Source of the DNA: Planctomycetales bacterium 4484_123
Lineage (GTDB): Bacteria > Planctomycetota > Phycisphaerae > SM23-33
Reading direction: 5' to 3'
NCBI GenBank assembly: GCA_002049885.1
Contig: MVCS01000002.1
Span: 1-23,729, forward strand
DNA length: 23,729 nucleotides
Positions 6,926 through 15,423 of the stretch are shown one piece after another (position 1 is the first letter of the stretch; each line of letters starts with the position of its first letter). The position numbers and the translations under genes were made by a program. The notes below the pieces were generated by a model, which ran no database searches, was not told the DNA's origin, and worked only from the letters and a program-made list of their open reading frames with translations.

Positions 6926-9256
6926 TCAGAATACGAGCCCCAACGAGAAGCTGACCAGTTGGGTGTCGTCAACGCCGGTCTTGCTGATGGGGAAGCCGAA
7001 GTGGAGCGTCAGGAGGGGGGCGAATTCTTGCATGTATAACTGTATGCCGAAGCCAGCGGAAATGCGGTAGTCTTCGATTTTCACATCGCTTTCGACGGTT
7101 CCGGAATCCAGAAAGATCACGCCCCGCAAGCGCTTGATGATGGGGAAGGTGTACTCGGCGCCGAGAAAGACCATGAAGTCACCACCGATGACTTGGCGGT
7201 AGGCCCCTTGGCGGGGGCTGATGCCGCGGAATCGGAAGCCGCGGAGCGAGCCGAGGCCGCCGCCGTAGAACCGTTCGAAGACCGGGGCATCGGCGAACAG
7301 GAAGCCCGTGGCCGCACGCATCGCCAGGATGTGTTTCCGCTCCAGGGCGTCGAGGTACACGGTGTAATAGCGGCGGTAGTCCACCACGGTCTTGCCGAAG
7401 TTGAAATCCCCCACGACCTGCTCATAGGACAATGCCAGCCGGTCGCCCTTGCTGGGCAGAAAGACGCTGTCGCGTGTGTCGCGAACGACGGTGCCCTTGA
7501 TGCCCAGCAGGGCGGTGGTGCCGCGGACCTTGACCACGTCCGGTGGTGCCTTGGGCGTATCGATGCCATCCACGCGCACGCCCTCGACCCGGCCCGAAAG
7601 GTAGCCGTACCATCGGTTGGGGAACAGGTGGCCGAGGCTCACGACGCCACCGAAGCGGTTCTCGTCGTAGGTCTCGCGGGCGAAGCCGTCCAGATAGCTG
7701 GAGGTCTCCAGGGAGTAGGGCAGGTCGAACAGCATTGGTTCCCGCCAACTGATCCCGAAGCGCGAGACCCTCACGCCCGGTTCGGCGTTGATGCGCAGCA
7801 CTTGCCCTGCTCCGCGCCAGGCACGACCCGACTTGATTTCTTTCCACGACTGCGGCCAGGCCAGCAGGTCGAAGTTGCGCTCCACCAGTTGGATGTTGCC
7901 GATGAGCCCGGCGTTGCTGGAGACCCCCACGCCCACGGCGACGAACCCCGTGCGGGTCTCCTTGACTTCGACCACCGCGTCGCGCGAGCCCGGGCCGGTG
8001 CCGACGGGCGTGATCGAGACCGACTGGAACAGGCGGCTGCCGAGCAGCCGGCGGCGCGAGTCCTCCACGGCCACGGTGTTGTAGAGCTGCTGGGGGCGGA
8101 ACTGTAGTTGCCGGCGGATCACGTTGTCTTTCGTGATCGTGTTGCCGCGGATGTCCACCCGCCCCACCCGGAACTGCCGGCCTTCCCGGATCGTGTACAC
8201 CATGTCCGCCTCGCCGGGCTTGCCCGTCCGGACCGTCTTGACGCTCACGGCGGCATTGATGTACCCGATCTCGCCGTAGAGCTGCTGGACCTTTCGCACG
8301 TCCCGCTGCACCGCCTGGGTGCTGTAGAAGGCCCCGTCCACCACCTTCAGGTGTTTGCGCAGCTCTTGGGGGGCGAAGATGGTCGCGCCCTGGAAGGTCG
8401 TCTTGCGGATGCGGTAGCGCGGGCCCTCCTGAATGACGAAGGTCACCACGGCCCCGGCCTTGACGTAAGAGATGTCCGAGGCCACCTGGGCGTCAAGATA
8501 CCCCTCGCCCTGGTAGAAGTTGCGCAGGTCCACCGCATCGCGGTCCACGGTCTCGAGGTCGAGCGTGCCGGCCACGAAAGGCCAGAATCGGGCCCGGCTC
8601 TCGATGACCCGCCGCAGTCGGAAGTCCGTGAAGGCCTTGTTGCCCTTGAAGCGGATCTTCTTGAGGTAGGCCTTGGGGCCCTCCCTGATCTTGTAAACCA
8701 CCTCGCGGCGCTGGGCCAGCGCCTTGGCGTCGTGTTCGACCTTGACCTTGTAGAACCCCTCGGCGCGGTACCGGCTCTCGATGGCTCGCTTGCCGGAATT
8801 GATGAGGTACTCATCCACCGGGTCGCCGGGGTTGATGGTGACGACCTTGGCCAGGTCCTTGGTGCGGATGGCCTTGTTGCCCTCGAAGCGGACGGCGGCG
8901 ATCACGGGCCTTTCGACCACGTGAAAGGTAACGGTCACGCCCTTGGCGGTTCGCTCCACTTTCGTGCTGACCGAATCGTAGCGGAGGGTCTTGATCATGC
9001 GCTCAACGTCCTTCTCGACGGCGCGCTTGTCGTAGGGTTGACCCGGGCGAATGTGGACGTCGGCCAAGATGGCCGCCGCCGAACGGTACTTCTGGCCGGC
9101 CACGCCGACCTTGATGATGATGTTCGGCCCAGCGGCTGCGGGGGCGGTAGTGGGGGTGGCCTTGGGCTTGCCCTGGGCCAGCGCCCCGGCCGTCCAGAGC
9201 AGTGCCAGAAGTGCGCCCAGAGCCGTGGATGGTCCCGCTCGAGAGATGTGCTTCAC
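6926..9256 (-). CDS. bamA: outer membrane protein assembly factor BamA (Omp85)
   Basis: The predicted 776-residue protein is the central beta-barrel insertase of the outer membrane. It starts with a signal peptide (1-27, hydrophobic ALGALLALLWTAGALA). About five POTRA domains follow up to roughly residue 430, each carrying the pattern of a turn such as RFEGNKAI, RFKGNKAF or DIRGNTIT followed by the helix and strands. The C-terminal Omp85 barrel spans about 440-776. The loop-6 motif appears as GGLGSLRGFRFRG, with LRGF in place of the usual VRGF, and the chain ends in FSLGLVF with the C-terminal Phe expected of outer-membrane proteins. The start is a GTG at 9256, chosen because GGAAGGA lies just upstream and the signal peptide begins there. 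It is first in the envelope operon, behind its own promoter. Confidence 0.94.
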   Translation of the reverse strand: MKHISRAGPSTALGALLALLWTAGALAQGKPKATPTTAPAAAGPNIIIKVGVAGQKYRSAAAILADVHIRPGQPYDKRAVEKDVERMIKTLRYDSVSTKVERTAKGVTVTFHVVERPVIAAVRFEGNKAIRTKDLAKVVTINPGDPVDEYLINSGKRAIESRYRAEGFYKVKVEHDAKALAQRREVVYKIREGPKAYLKKIRFKGNKAFTDFRLRRVIESRARFWPFVAGTLDLETVDRDAVDLRNFYQGEGYLDAQVASDISYVKAGAVVTFVIQEGPRYRIRKTTFQGATIFAPQELRKHLKVVDGAFYSTQAVQRDVRKVQQLYGEIGYINAAVSVKTVRTGKPGEADMVYTIREGRQFRVGRVDIRGNTITKDNVIRRQLQFRPQQLYNTVAVEDSRRRLLGSRLFQSVSITPVGTGPGSRDAVVEVKETRTGFVAVGVGVSSNAGLIGNIQLVERNFDLLAWPQSWKEIKSGRAWRGAGQVLRINAEPGVRVSRFGISWREPMLFDLPYSLETSSYLDGFARETYDENRFGGVVSLGHLFPNRWYGYLSGRVEGVRVDGIDTPKAPPDVVKVRGTTALLGIKGTVVRDTRDSVFLPSKGDRLALSYEQVVGDFNFGKTVVDYRRYYTVYLDALERKHILAMRAATGFLFADAPVFERFYGGGLGSLRGFRFRGISPRQGAYRQVIGGDFMVFLGAEYTFPIIKRLRGVIFLDSGTVESDVKIEDYRISAGFGIQLYMQEFAPLLTLHFGFPISKTGVDDTQLVSFSLGLVF

Positions 9257-9309
9257 AGGATCCTTCCCTTCGCGTTCGGCGCCGTCGGTCGTTCCAGCCA
9301 ACGCGGGAA

Positions 9310-9337
9310 ATGTTACGCAAGGGCGCAGAGAAGTCAA
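9310..9337 (-). promoter_or_regulatory. sigma-70-like promoter for the bamA-lpx cluster
   Basis: On the minus strand TTGACT (9332-9337) is followed after 16 bases by TAACAT (9310-9315). The -35 matches the consensus in 5 of 6 positions and the -10 in 4 of 6. Transcription would begin near 9303, about 47 bases before the bamA GTG. It lies in the 142-base gap after dnaB, a low-GC island in GC-rich DNA. It would separate the envelope operon from the ribosomal/replication operon upstream. Confidence 0.55.
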
Positions 9338-9398
9338 ACGCCTTATCCCCACCCGGCCTGCTCCGGCACCATCGGCCGCAGCGCCCGCCCGGCGTCGC

Positions 9399-10820
9399 CT
9401 ACGTCCCGTATACCTCCTCGGAGGCGTAGTTCTCGAAGCGCACACACTCGGAGATGAACGTCAGCTGGATGCTGTCGATGGGGCCGTTGCGCTGCTTGGC
9501 GACGATGAGTTCAGTGATACCCGTGGGGACATACTCCCGCTCGTTGCGGTGATAGTAGTCCTCGCGGTGCAGCAGCATGACCACGTCGGCGTCCTGTTCG
9601 ATGGCTCCGCTTTCGCGCAGGTCGCTCATCCGGGGGCGGTGGTCCTCCCGGCCCTCGGGCCCGCGGTTCAACTGGCTGAGGACGACCACGGGGATTTGCA
9701 GTTCGCGTGCGAGGGCCTTCAGGCCGCGGGACATCTCGGCGATCTGCACCTGGCGGGACTCGTTTCTCCGGCTCGACAGGGGCGTCATCAACTGGAGGTA
9801 GTCCACGAAGATACATTGGATGCCGTGGGCGGCGCGCATCCGCCGGGCCTTTGCCCGCAGCCGCAGCACGTCCAGCTCGGCCGAGTCATCGATGAGAATA
9901 CGGGCCTTCTCCAACTCCCCGGCGGCCATCTGAAGATGGGTCCAGTCCTGCGGCGTGATGCTGCCCCGGCGGAGCTTTTGGGAATCGAAGCGGGCCCGGG
10001 AGCAGAGGAAACGCTGGGCGAGCTGTTCCTTGGACATCTCCAGCGAGAAGATCAGCACCGCCCGGCCGTCCTCCACGGCCATGTACTCGGCCATGTTGCA
10101 GGCCAGGGCGGTCTTGCCCATGGAAGGCCGGGCGGCTATGACGATCATCTCGCCGTTTTGCAGGCCGCAGGTCAGCTCGTCGAGTTTGAAGTAGCCGGTG
10201 GCCACGCCCGTGATGAGGCCGCCTTCCCTTTCCGAGAGCGTCTCGAATGTCTGCTGGAGGAGGCTTTCCAGCGGCACGGCATGGTCGCCGACCTGTCGCG
10301 TGGCGATCTCGAAGACGGTAGCCTCGGCGCGGTCGAGGATGTCCGCCGGGTCGTCCTTGCTCTCGTAGGCCTCGGCCATGATGGCCTGGTTGGCGGCGAT
10401 GAGGTTTCGCAGGAGGGCCTTGTCTCGCACGATGCGGGCGTAGTAGTCACAGGTGGCGGTCGAGGGCACGCCCTCGGCCAGACGCACCAGCGTCTCGGTC
10501 CCGCCGACCCGCTCCAGCAGTTTGGACCGTTGCAGCTCCTCGTTGAGTGTCACCAGGTCGATGGGCTTGCCGGCGTTGTGCATCTCCACCAGCGTTCGGT
10601 AGATGACGCGGTGTCGCGGAAGGAAGAAGTCGTCCTGCCGGACGATATGCACCACCGTGTCGATGGTGCTGGCGTCGAGGACCATGGCCCCCAGCACACA
10701 CATCTCCGCTTCGGGCGAGTGGGGGGGGACTCGAAAACCGGCTGGCCCGCCAGCGGCCTTTTCGCCGCCGACACCGGCGGGCCGGGGCGCTTCCTGCCTG
10801 GGGCTCTCTGCCGGACTCAT
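9399..10820 (-). CDS. dnaB: replicative DNA helicase DnaB
   Basis: DnaB is the hexameric 5'-3' helicase that unwinds DNA at the fork. The N-terminal domain begins after a Pro/Ala/Gly-rich leader with VPPHSPEAEMCVLGAM (31-46). The RecA-like motor has Walker A ARPSMGKTA at 230-238, Walker B FVDYLQLM at 338-345, and LSQLNR at 381-386. It ends with the normal DnaB C-terminus, RFENYASEEVYGT. Length (473 residues) is typical and no intein is seen at the Walker A site. I prefer the ATG at 10820, which has GGGAAGG nearby, over an ATG 11 codons upstream with no such site. It is the last gene of the rpsF-ssb-rpsR-rplI-dnaB run, an arrangement known from many bacteria. Confidence 0.96.
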   Translation of the reverse strand: MSPAESPRQEAPRPAGVGGEKAAGGPAGFRVPPHSPEAEMCVLGAMVLDASTIDTVVHIVRQDDFFLPRHRVIYRTLVEMHNAGKPIDLVTLNEELQRSKLLERVGGTETLVRLAEGVPSTATCDYYARIVRDKALLRNLIAANQAIMAEAYESKDDPADILDRAEATVFEIATRQVGDHAVPLESLLQQTFETLSEREGGLITGVATGYFKLDELTCGLQNGEMIVIAARPSMGKTALACNMAEYMAVEDGRAVLIFSLEMSKEQLAQRFLCSRARFDSQKLRRGSITPQDWTHLQMAAGELEKARILIDDSAELDVLRLRAKARRMRAAHGIQCIFVDYLQLMTPLSSRRNESRQVQIAEMSRGLKALARELQIPVVVLSQLNRGPEGREDHRPRMSDLRESGAIEQDADVVMLLHREDYYHRNEREYVPTGITELIVAKQRNGPIDSIQLTFISECVRFENYASEEVYGT

Positions 10821-10915
10821 CGCCTTCCCTGGCTGCCGAGGAAAGTATGCCACGCGGGCCGGCCGGCACCGATGTGCACCGCCCGGGCGCCGCGGATGCT
10901 TGCCGTTCGATTCAC

Positions 10916-11476
10916 CTACCCTGATGCCTGCTGGGCCTGCTCTTCCGGTCCGCCCTCCGAGTCAGGGGCCGGCCCCGCCTCCGGCTGATCCTGCTCGGCC
11001 GGGCCCTCCTGCGTGATGCCCTCGCCGGTGTCGCGAGGAGGAACCACCCACAAAACGATGCCGGCCTCCACGTCCTCGGCGAACCGCACCGCTATTTCGT
11101 ACTTATCCAGTCTGCGGATGGGTTCGTCAAGGAGAATCTGTTCCGGCTCGATCAGGATTCCGTCCTTGCCGATGGCCGCGGCGATCTGGGCCGGGCCCAC
11201 CGAGCCGTAGAGGTGGCCTTCTTCGTTGGCCCTGGCGGTGATGGTGAATTCCTTGCCCTGCAGGAGCTTGGCCTGCGTTTCCAGTTCGGCTCGACGGCGG
11301 GCCAGCTCGGCCAGGTAGGCCTCCTTCTCGCGTTCCACCGCCCGGATGTTTCCCTCGGAGGGAATCACCGCCAGGCCCTGAGGGATCAGGAAGTTCCTCG
11401 CGTAGCCGTCGCGAACCTCCACCACGTCGCCGATCTGACCCAACTTGCTGACGTTGCGTCGAAGCAGTACCTTCAT
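10916..11476 (-). CDS. rplI: 50S ribosomal protein L9, with acidic C-terminal tail
   Basis: L9 binds 23S rRNA at the base of the L1 stalk. The N-terminal domain is unmistakable (MKVLLRRNVSKLGQIGDVVEVRDGYARNFLIP, residues 1-32). A long charged linker helix (about 45-75) and the C-terminal domain (about 76-150, with a GHLYGSV segment) follow. Residues from about 152 to 186 form an extra tail of Glu, Gln, Pro and Gly not found in most L9 proteins, which are about 150 long. The ATG at 11476 has GGAAGGAC a few bases upstream. The gene lies 163 bases after rpsR and 95 before dnaB. Confidence 0.95.
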   Translation of the reverse strand: MKVLLRRNVSKLGQIGDVVEVRDGYARNFLIPQGLAVIPSEGNIRAVEREKEAYLAELARRRAELETQAKLLQGKEFTITARANEEGHLYGSVGPAQIAAAIGKDGILIEPEQILLDEPIRRLDKYEIAVRFAEDVEAGIVLWVVPPRDTGEGITQEGPAEQDQPEAGPAPDSEGGPEEQAQQASG

Positions 11477-11497
11477 GCCAATGTCCTTCCGCGTTGC

Positions 11498-11518
11498 TGC
11501 CGGCTTTCGGTGCCGGCA
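11498..11518 (-). promoter_or_regulatory. small hairpin in the rplI leader
   Basis: A perfect 7-base stem (TGCCGGC with GCCGGCA, loop of 7) lies about 22 bases upstream of the rplI start, just before its ribosome binding site, in the 163-base rpsR-rplI gap. It could be a processing or attenuation element, or a chance pairing. No T-run follows, so it is unlikely to terminate transcription. Confidence 0.3.
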
Positions 11519-11639
11519 CGCATCGCCCCGCCCGGACTGGTCTCCCGGCCGAGTGCGTGCCTCGCTGCCGGAGCCAATCGTCGCCGCCCTGGCTCGGGGC
11601 GGCCGGCCGAGCAGTCCACTGCCGGCCCCGGCCGGTCCG

Positions 11640-11915
11640 TCAGGAAACGTACGGCAGCAGGCCCAGGAAGCGGGCCCGCTTGATGGCCCGGCGGGCGCTC
11701 CGCTGATGGCGGGCGCAGTTGCCGCTGCGCTTCCTCGAGAACATCTTTCCTTGCTGCGTGGTCAGCTTCTGTAGGGCGGCCACGTTCTTGTAGTCGATCT
11801 CGCGGACCTTGTCCCGGCAGAACCGGCACTTCGTCTGTTCACGATAGCGGAATCGTTTCCGGCCGCTTCGGCCTCCCCGAGCTCCGCCACCACGCCTGCC
11901 TTTCATTGCAGCCAT
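11640..11915 (-). CDS. rpsR: 30S ribosomal protein S18 (cysteine-containing form)
   Basis: The 91-residue protein carries the S18 core REIDYKNVAALQKL and the C-terminal RNA-binding run RSARRAIKRARFLGLLPY. It has a Gly/Arg-rich N-terminus. Cysteines are arranged as CRFC near residues 30-33 and GNCARHQ near 65-71, the probable zinc-binding C+ form seen in several phyla. S18 pairs with S6 on the platform of the small subunit, and rpsF lies two genes upstream. The ATG at 11915 has AGGAG about 10 bases upstream; a second ATG three codons later is also possible. Confidence 0.94.
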   Translation of the reverse strand: MAAMKGRRGGGARGGRSGRKRFRYREQTKCRFCRDKVREIDYKNVAALQKLTTQQGKMFSRKRSGNCARHQRSARRAIKRARFLGLLPYVS

Positions 11916-11964
11916 TCTCGAGTGCTCCTGATCATTCGTCCCGGTGTTTGGGGACCGCTACCTG

Positions 11965-12447
11965 CTAGAAGGGTATGTCTTCGCCCTCCGGCGTCGCCGG
12001 TGGGGGTGATGCAGGGGGGCTCGGCGGCTGTCGGTGCGGGGCCGACTCGGCCGGGCCGATGTCCCCCTGCGAGGGCGAGGCGGTCGGCTCGGGCCGGCCT
12101 GCCGCCCCGGCCCCTCTCGGGGCCGAGAGAAATTGGAAGGCCTGGACGAACACCCGATGCTTGGAGCGCTTCTGACCGTCCTGGCCTTCCCAGGTGTCGT
12201 ATTGCAGCCGGCCTTCCACCAGCACGCACTGGCCCTTGGACATGTGCTGGTTGAAGGTCTCGGCCTGCTTGCCGTAGCAGCGGCAGTCGATGAAGCAGGT
12301 TTCCTCGCGGGGCTCGCCGCCCGAACCTCGCCAGCGGCGGTTGATGGCCAGCCCGAACTCGCACACCGGCGTGCCCGAGGGCAGGAACGACAACTGCGGG
12401 TCCCGGGTCAGATTACCCACCAGGATGACTCTGTTGTAGTAGGCCAT
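11965..12447 (-). CDS. ssb: single-stranded DNA-binding protein SSB
   Basis: The N-terminal OB fold (about 1-110) starts MAYYNRVILVGNLTRDPQL and contains the conserved FIDCRCYGKQAE segment and LVEGRLQYDTWE. A Pro/Ala/Ser-rich flexible linker (about 112-150) leads to the acidic tip EGEDIPF, the standard docking site for replication and repair partners. Length 160 is normal. It sits between rpsF and rpsR, the common arrangement, with gaps of 74 and 49 bases. Confidence 0.96.
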   Translation of the reverse strand: MAYYNRVILVGNLTRDPQLSFLPSGTPVCEFGLAINRRWRGSGGEPREETCFIDCRCYGKQAETFNQHMSKGQCVLVEGRLQYDTWEGQDGQKRSKHRVFVQAFQFLSAPRGAGAAGRPEPTASPSQGDIGPAESAPHRQPPSPPASPPPATPEGEDIPF

Positions 12448-12521
12448 GGCACGTTCTCGCTTTCTGCTCGGGCCTGGTTTTCTCTCTCAGTTTCGCATCC
12501 AGGCCTCATTGGTCCGATTAC

Positions 12522-13118
12522 TCACTTGGTTGTTTCGTCTTGGGACGATTCCGCCGTCCGGGCCTCCGGCTCCGGCGGCGGGGCTGGGACGGGGGCGGCA
12601 TCCGTGCCGGCCGGTGTCTGCCCGGCATCCTCCGGGGCTCCCGAGGCAGTGGGCGGCTGGGCCTCTGCCGCCTGGGGGGCGGCGGCCTGGGCCTTGGCCT
12701 CAGCGGCGGCCTTCTGTGCCTGGGCCTCGGCCTCCTTGGCCTCTCTGGCTGCGCGTGCGGCCTTTTCGGCCTCGGCGGCGGCCTTGCGGGCCTGGGCCGC
12801 TGTGGCCGGCGTCTGGGCGTGGATGACCTCCTCGGTCACGTGGTCGGCCGAGAGGATCAGTGCCCGCAGGATGCGCTCGTCGAGCTGGATGTCGTGGTGC
12901 AGTGCCTGCAAGGCCGCCGGGTCGGCCTTGAAGTACGTCAGCACGTACAGCGCACGGCGCCGGCCCTTGATCTCGTATGCCAGGCGGCGTTCATCCCAGG
13001 GCTTCAGGCTGAGGACCTCCGCGTTGGCCCGGGCCAGCACGTCCCGCACCGGGGCCGAGGCCGCCTCGAAGTCCGCATTGCCCGCCTCCAGCAGGAACAT
13101 CCCTTCGTAGGTTCTCAT
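12522..13118 (-). CDS. rpsF: 30S ribosomal protein S6, with long Ala/Glu-rich tail
   Basis: S6 binds S18 and the central domain of 16S rRNA. The core (1-97) begins MRTYEGMFLLEAGNAD and includes DERRLAYEIKGRRRALYVLTYF. After it comes a tail of about 100 residues, first an Ala/Lys/Glu-rich probable helix (105-150), then a Pro/Ala/Thr-rich disordered stretch. This doubles the usual length of about 95-110. The start ATG overlaps the pth stop by one base (TGATG), so translation is probably coupled. There is no untranslated leader, so any S6:S18 autoregulatory RNA element of the kind known in other bacteria would have to lie within pth. Confidence 0.94.
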   Translation of the reverse strand: MRTYEGMFLLEAGNADFEAASAPVRDVLARANAEVLSLKPWDERRLAYEIKGRRRALYVLTYFKADPAALQALHHDIQLDERILRALILSADHVTEEVIHAQTPATAAQARKAAAEAEKAARAAREAKEAEAQAQKAAAEAKAQAAAPQAAEAQPPTASGAPEDAGQTPAGTDAAPVPAPPPEPEARTAESSQDETTK

Positions 13119-13747
13119 CAGCTCCCTTTACCTTCCTGTTCGGGCGGCCCGTCGAGGTCGGCGTCCGGGCGGTTGAACCGGTTCATCACCTCGGCGATGC
13201 CGCTTCGCACCCACGTCTCCACCGCGTCGGCCGCCCGGGCGATAGCCGGGGCCATCACGGTCCATTCATCTTCGGCAAAGGCGCTCAGCACGTACGCGAT
13301 GTTGTCCATGTGCTCCGGCGGAGCGCCAATGCCCACTCTCAGCCGGGCCACGGCCTCCGTGCCCAGCGCCGCCAGTATGTCGGCCAGGCCCTTGTGCCCG
13401 CCAGCGGAACCCTTGGCCCGCGCCCGCAGCCTTCCCAGCGGCAGGGCCAGGTCGTCCATCACCACCAACAGGTCGGCGGCCGATAGCCTGTAAAATGCCG
13501 CCAGCTCGGCCACCGCCGTGCCGGAGCAGTTCATGTATGTCTGCGGCGCCACCAGCGCCACGCCGGAGGCCTCCATGTGTCCGGTCCAGACGCGGCTGTG
13601 GAACTTCGATCGCGCCCGGCCGAAGTCCCACCGCCGCCGCAGCTCCTTCAGTACCATGAAGCCAACGTTGTGGCGGGTCTGTCGGTAGCGCCGGCCTGGG
13701 TTGCCCAGCCCGACGACGTATTTCGATATCGCGGGGACGATCTCCAC
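13118..13747 (-). CDS. pth: peptidyl-tRNA hydrolase
   Basis: Pth frees tRNA from stalled peptidyl-tRNA by hydrolysing the ester bond. The sequence shows VVGLGNPG at 11-18, catalytic H26 in TRHNVGF, the YMNCSG segment with N73, the D98-D99 pair, and GSAGGHKGL at 113-121. In the last motif Lys stands where many Pth enzymes have Asn (GGHNGL), the substrate-clamping residue in E. coli. At 209 residues it is of normal length with a short acidic tail. It lies 21 bases after rplY and overlaps rpsF by one base. The glmU-prs-ctc-pth order is the same as in Bacillus. Confidence 0.95.
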   Translation of the reverse strand: MEIVPAISKYVVGLGNPGRRYRQTRHNVGFMVLKELRRRWDFGRARSKFHSRVWTGHMEASGVALVAPQTYMNCSGTAVAELAAFYRLSAADLLVVMDDLALPLGRLRARAKGSAGGHKGLADILAALGTEAVARLRVGIGAPPEHMDNIAYVLSAFAEDEWTVMAPAIARAADAVETWVRSGIAEVMNRFNRPDADLDGPPEQEGKGS

Positions 13748-13768
13748 GCCGCGGCGAACCCATATGCG

Positions 13769-14413
13769 TTACGATGACCGTTCCTCTTCGGTCTCTTCCT
13801 GTTGTTTCTTCTCGCCGATGACCTCGGGCTCGGCGGGGGCCTCGGCCTCGGCGGCGGGCAGCTCCTCCTCCTCGGCCAATACCGTCACCGAGGCCACCAC
13901 CGTCTCCGGGTCGGCCAAGACGCGCACGCCCTGGGGCAGCTCCAGGTCCGAGACCCGCAGGACGTCGTCCACGTGCAGCTCGGTCACCGGCACCCGCAGC
14001 TCCTCGGGGATCTCTGTCGCCAGGCACTCGCACTCCACTTCGTCCAGGTGCTGGGTGAGCACGCCGTCCTCGGCGTCCACCCCCACCGGCGTGCCCCGCA
14101 GGACGATTGGCACTGTCACGTGCACGCGCTCGTGCAGGCGGACCCGGGTGAGGTCCACGTGGACGATATGGTGGCCCAGGTAGTCGTACTGCACGTCCTT
14201 GATGAGAAAGTTCTCCTCCTGGCCATCGACCTCGGCCTTGACCAGGCGCTCACCGTGCTGGACGGCCAGCTCGATGTCGTGGCGGTTCACGCTTACCGGC
14301 ACGTTGGGCTGGCCGTGGCCGTACACAATGGCCGGCACCATGCCCTGGGCCCGCAGCCGGCGTGCTGCCCGGGTGCCCAGCTTCTCACGTCTTGTCAGTT
14401 TCAACATGGCCAT
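13769..14413 (-). CDS. rplY: 50S ribosomal protein L25/general stress protein Ctc family
   Basis: This 214-residue protein binds 5S rRNA. The N-terminal L25 domain (1-95) has LTRREKLGTRAARRLRAQG, then VPAIVYGHG at about 28-36 and FLIKDVQYDYLGHHIVHVDL near 70-90. The C-terminal beta domain typical of the longer Ctc form follows (about 96-185). The protein ends in an acidic Glu/Ala-rich tail. The frame is open further upstream, but that stretch is a shadow of prs. The ATG at 14413 starts the recognisable protein and has GGGAG about 12 bases upstream. Only 5 bases separate it from the prs stop. Confidence 0.93.
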   Translation of the reverse strand: MAMLKLTRREKLGTRAARRLRAQGMVPAIVYGHGQPNVPVSVNRHDIELAVQHGERLVKAEVDGQEENFLIKDVQYDYLGHHIVHVDLTRVRLHERVHVTVPIVLRGTPVGVDAEDGVLTQHLDEVECECLATEIPEELRVPVTELHVDDVLRVSDLELPQGVRVLADPETVVASVTVLAEEEELPAAEAEAPAEPEVIGEKKQQEETEEERSS

Positions 14414-14418
14414 CTTGC

Positions 14419-15423
14419 TCAACTCCCACCGTCTGGCGCGGGCCGACCCGCCGCCCGCCGGAACGCTTCCCGGGGTCCTTCGACGCACAGACTGCTGACC
14501 GATTGGTTGTTGTGTATGCGGTGGATGGCCTCGCCGATGAGCTTGGAGACCGACAGGACCCGAAGCTTCGGCAGGGCTTGCAGGGACTCGGGGGACACGG
14601 GGATGGTATCGGTGACTGTCACCTCGGCGATGGGGGCCTCGCGCAGGCGTGCTATTGCCGGCCCGCACAGTACGGCATGAGTGGCCCCGACGTAGATCTT
14701 GGCCGCCCCCTCGGCCTTGCACAGTGCCGCCGCCCCGCAGACCGTCCCCGCGGTGCTGATCATGTCGTCTATCATCAATACTGTCTTGCCCTTGACGTCA
14801 CCGATGATCTCCCCGACATCCACCTCCCGGTCGCTGATGCGGCGCTTGTTGATTACGGCCATCTCACCGCCCAGGCGGTCCGCGTACACCCGCGCCCGTT
14901 TGGCGTTGCCCACGTCCGGGCTGACCAGGACCAGATTGGGCAGGTCCTTCTGGATGTAGTACCGGCTGAGAATGGGCTCGGCGTACAGGTTGTCAACCGG
15001 GATATCGAAGAAGCCTTGTACCTGGGCCGCGTGCAGGTCCATCGTCAGCACGCGGTCGGCCCCGGCGGTGGAGATCAGGTTCGCCACCAGCTTGGCCGTG
15101 ATGGGCACCCGACCCTCGTCCTTGCGGTCTTGCCGGGCGTATCCGAAGTAGGGGATCACCGCGGTGATCCGCCGGGCCGAGGCCCGCCGGGCGCAGTCCA
15201 GGAAGATCAGCAGCTCCATCAGGTTGCGGTTCACCGGCGGACACGTGGGCTGGATGAAGAACACGTCCTGCCCGCGAACGTCATTCTCCAGCTTCACCAC
15301 CAGCTCGCCGTCGGGAAAGCGCCCGATGGTCAACTGGCCCAGGTCCCGCCCGAGGTAGTCGCCGATCTGCTCGGCGAGCTTCGGGTGGGCCCGCCCGGAG
15401 AATATCTTCAAGTCATCTTTCAT
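14419..15423 (-). CDS. prs: ribose-phosphate pyrophosphokinase (PRPP synthetase)
   Basis: The enzyme makes phosphoribosyl pyrophosphate from ribose 5-phosphate and ATP for nucleotide, His and Trp synthesis. Visible motifs are the FPDGE segment at 36-40, the loop YFGYARQDRK at 92-101, DLHAAQ at 129-134 with H131, the flexible catalytic KRR at 193-195, and the PRPP-binding loop MIDDMISTAGT at 217-227. Length 334 is near the norm; the last 18 residues or so are a Pro/Gly/Arg extension. The ATG overlaps the glmU stop region by 11 bases, so the two are probably co-translated. Confidence 0.96.
   Translation of the reverse strand: MKDDLKIFSGRAHPKLAEQIGDYLGRDLGQLTIGRFPDGELVVKLENDVRGQDVFFIQPTCPPVNRNLMELLIFLDCARRASARRITAVIPYFGYARQDRKDEGRVPITAKLVANLISTAGADRVLTMDLHAAQVQGFFDIPVDNLYAEPILSRYYIQKDLPNLVLVSPDVGNAKRARVYADRLGGEMAVINKRRISDREVDVGEIIGDVKGKTVLMIDDMISTAGTVCGAAALCKAEGAAKIYVGATHAVLCGPAIARLREAPIAEVTVTDTIPVSPESLQALPKLRVLSVSKLIGEAIHRIHNNQSVSSLCVEGPREAFRRAAGRPAPDGGS

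Noticed and set aside
9051..10988. A 645-codon plus-strand open frame opposite bamA and dnaB
   Set aside because: dnaB and bamA on the other strand are certain and the composition here is that of a complementary-frame shadow.
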